Part shown: positions 40,897-41,341 of the stretch, one piece after another
Numbering within the stretch: the first letter of the stretch is position 1
How the letters are laid out: every line of letters begins with the position of its first letter
Source: Eubacteriales Family XIII. Incertae Sedis bacterium
Lineage (GTDB): Bacteria; Bacillota; Clostridia; Peptostreptococcales; Anaerovoracaceae
Assembly: GCA_031277015.1 (NCBI GenBank)
Contig: JAISLZ010000114.1
Coordinates: 1 to 41,341 of the forward strand
Reading direction: 5' to 3'
Length of the DNA: 41,341 nucleotides
The notes under the pieces: generated by a model
What the model was told of the DNA's origin: nothing
What the model saw: only the letters and a program-made list of their open reading frames with translations
Databases searched by the model: none
Program-made: the position numbers and the translations under genes

Positions 40897-41341
40897 CAGG
40901 GCTCACCCCTGTACATGGTGTTGTAGGCGCAGAAGGGTATTAGGCGGCCATCAGGGGTGTAGTACTGTACGCGGCATCGTTTCAGGCGTTCTGCATCGAG
41001 GTTGCTACCGTCCATGAAGGCCATGCCGGAAACCGTGAACATGTTGCCCCGAAGCCAGTCCAAAGCCTCGTCAAACGACATGACCCCGCCGATCTCATTC
41101 CCCTCCGCCGGAGGGGTGACGCGAAGCGCCGGGGTGGTCAAGCGGATCGGGTTACGGCGTCCGACTGTACCGGTAGCCCATTTGTTCAGCACGAAATCCC
41201 GGTCGCGCCTTATGACCTCTAACGGTTCGGCCACCGGCGGGCGGCAGCATTGCGCGCGCTCCGGCTCCGCGCCTTCGCAGCAGGCCATGCCTTCTTCACG
41301 TTGTACGTCCGTTGCCGTGGACGTGAGGGCGCCATCCCGCT
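40896..41341 (-). CDS. trsS: Radical SAM protein, TrsS-like, C-terminal part only
   Basis: The frame is open to the window edge, so only the last 148 codons are seen; the SAM-cluster CxxxCxxC must be further upstream. The visible end carries a Cys-rich stretch (MACCEGAEPERAQCC), FVLNKWATGTVGRRNPIRL, and the closing segment RCRVQYYTPDGRLIPFCAYN, a pattern found at the C-terminus of MoaA/TrsS-type radical SAM proteins. In some species a selenocysteine replaces a Cys in this family; no in-frame TGA is seen in the part present. It is coupled to the methyltransferase gene. Confidence 0.65.
   Translation of the reverse strand, partial: RDGALTSTATDVQREEGMACCEGAEPERAQCCRPPVAEPLEVIRRDRDFVLNKWATGTVGRRNPIRLTTPALRVTPPAEGNEIGGVMSFDEALDWLRGNMFTVSGMAFMDGSNLDAERLKRCRVQYYTPDGRLIPFCAYNTMYRGEP

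Overview
The window reads as a chromosomal segment of a monoderm bacterium, most likely an anaerobic Clostridia-like Bacillota of roughly mid-50s % GC. This rests on a type IV pilus operon with no visible secretin gene, a class B sortase, a CymR-like Rrf2 regulator ahead of mnmA, 4Fe-4S-type PurF, a tmRNA whose tag resembles that of Bacillus (AGKT...LALAA), and C_GCAxxG_C_C redox proteins. The taxonomy is an inference. No phage, transposase, CRISPR array, rRNA or tRNA was found apart from tmRNA.

Layout. (1) 1-8.1 kb: type IV pilus locus on the plus strand: major pilin (5' end outside the window), prepilin peptidase pilD, then pilC-pilM-pilN-pilO-pilB-pilT. (2) 8.1-13.0 kb, minus strand: an Hpt phosphotransfer protein, tmRNA (ssrA), a response regulator/HD-GYP cyclic-di-GMP phosphodiesterase, smpB, lepB, a second S26 family protein that has lost the catalytic Ser and Lys, and an RluA-type pseudouridine synthase. 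(3) 13.2-17.2 kb, minus strand: a prepilin carrying an ALK/LTK-like glycine-rich domain with a C10 tract in its leader, a decayed HigA-like antitoxin on the plus strand, and a hybrid sensor kinase. (4) 17.4-23.2 kb, plus strand: MarR regulator, C_GCAxxG_C_C protein, nucleotidyltransferase, small membrane protein, pyrG and purF. (5) 23.3-31.2 kb, minus strand: a sulfur-metabolism district (metY, cysK, larE, mnmA, cymR-like) interleaved with a methyltransferase, a class B sortase and a membrane-anchored protein. (6) 31.4-41.3 kb: a C_GCAxxG_C_C protein and a CoA ligase like those of the DVU_1551-1557/Trs gene neighbourhood; a surface cluster with a secreted transglutaminase-like protein, a dlt-like set (MBOAT acyltransferase, SGNH/DltD-like protein, adenylation enzyme, carrier protein) and a lipoprotein; then, facing it, a TrsM-like methyltransferase and the 3' end of a TrsS-like radical SAM gene.

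How the parts may work together. The hybrid kinase has a receiver but no Hpt domain, the Hpt protein is encoded alone beside pilT, and a receiver/HD-GYP enzyme lies between them; a phosphorelay tuning cyclic-di-GMP and pilus activity is an attractive inference. cysK and metY share nearly the same promoter (TTGACA, 16-bp spacer, TGGTATAAT) followed by a similar AT-rich element, which suggests a common repressor, plausibly the cysteine-free Rrf2 protein in the same region.

Most unusual points: long C10 and G9 homopolymers inside two surface-related genes (possible phase variation), a signal peptidase paralogue lacking both catalytic residues, several genes whose extended -10 element lies exactly 6 nt before the ATG (possible leaderless transcripts), and a dlt-like surface cluster lying between two halves of a Trs-type locus.
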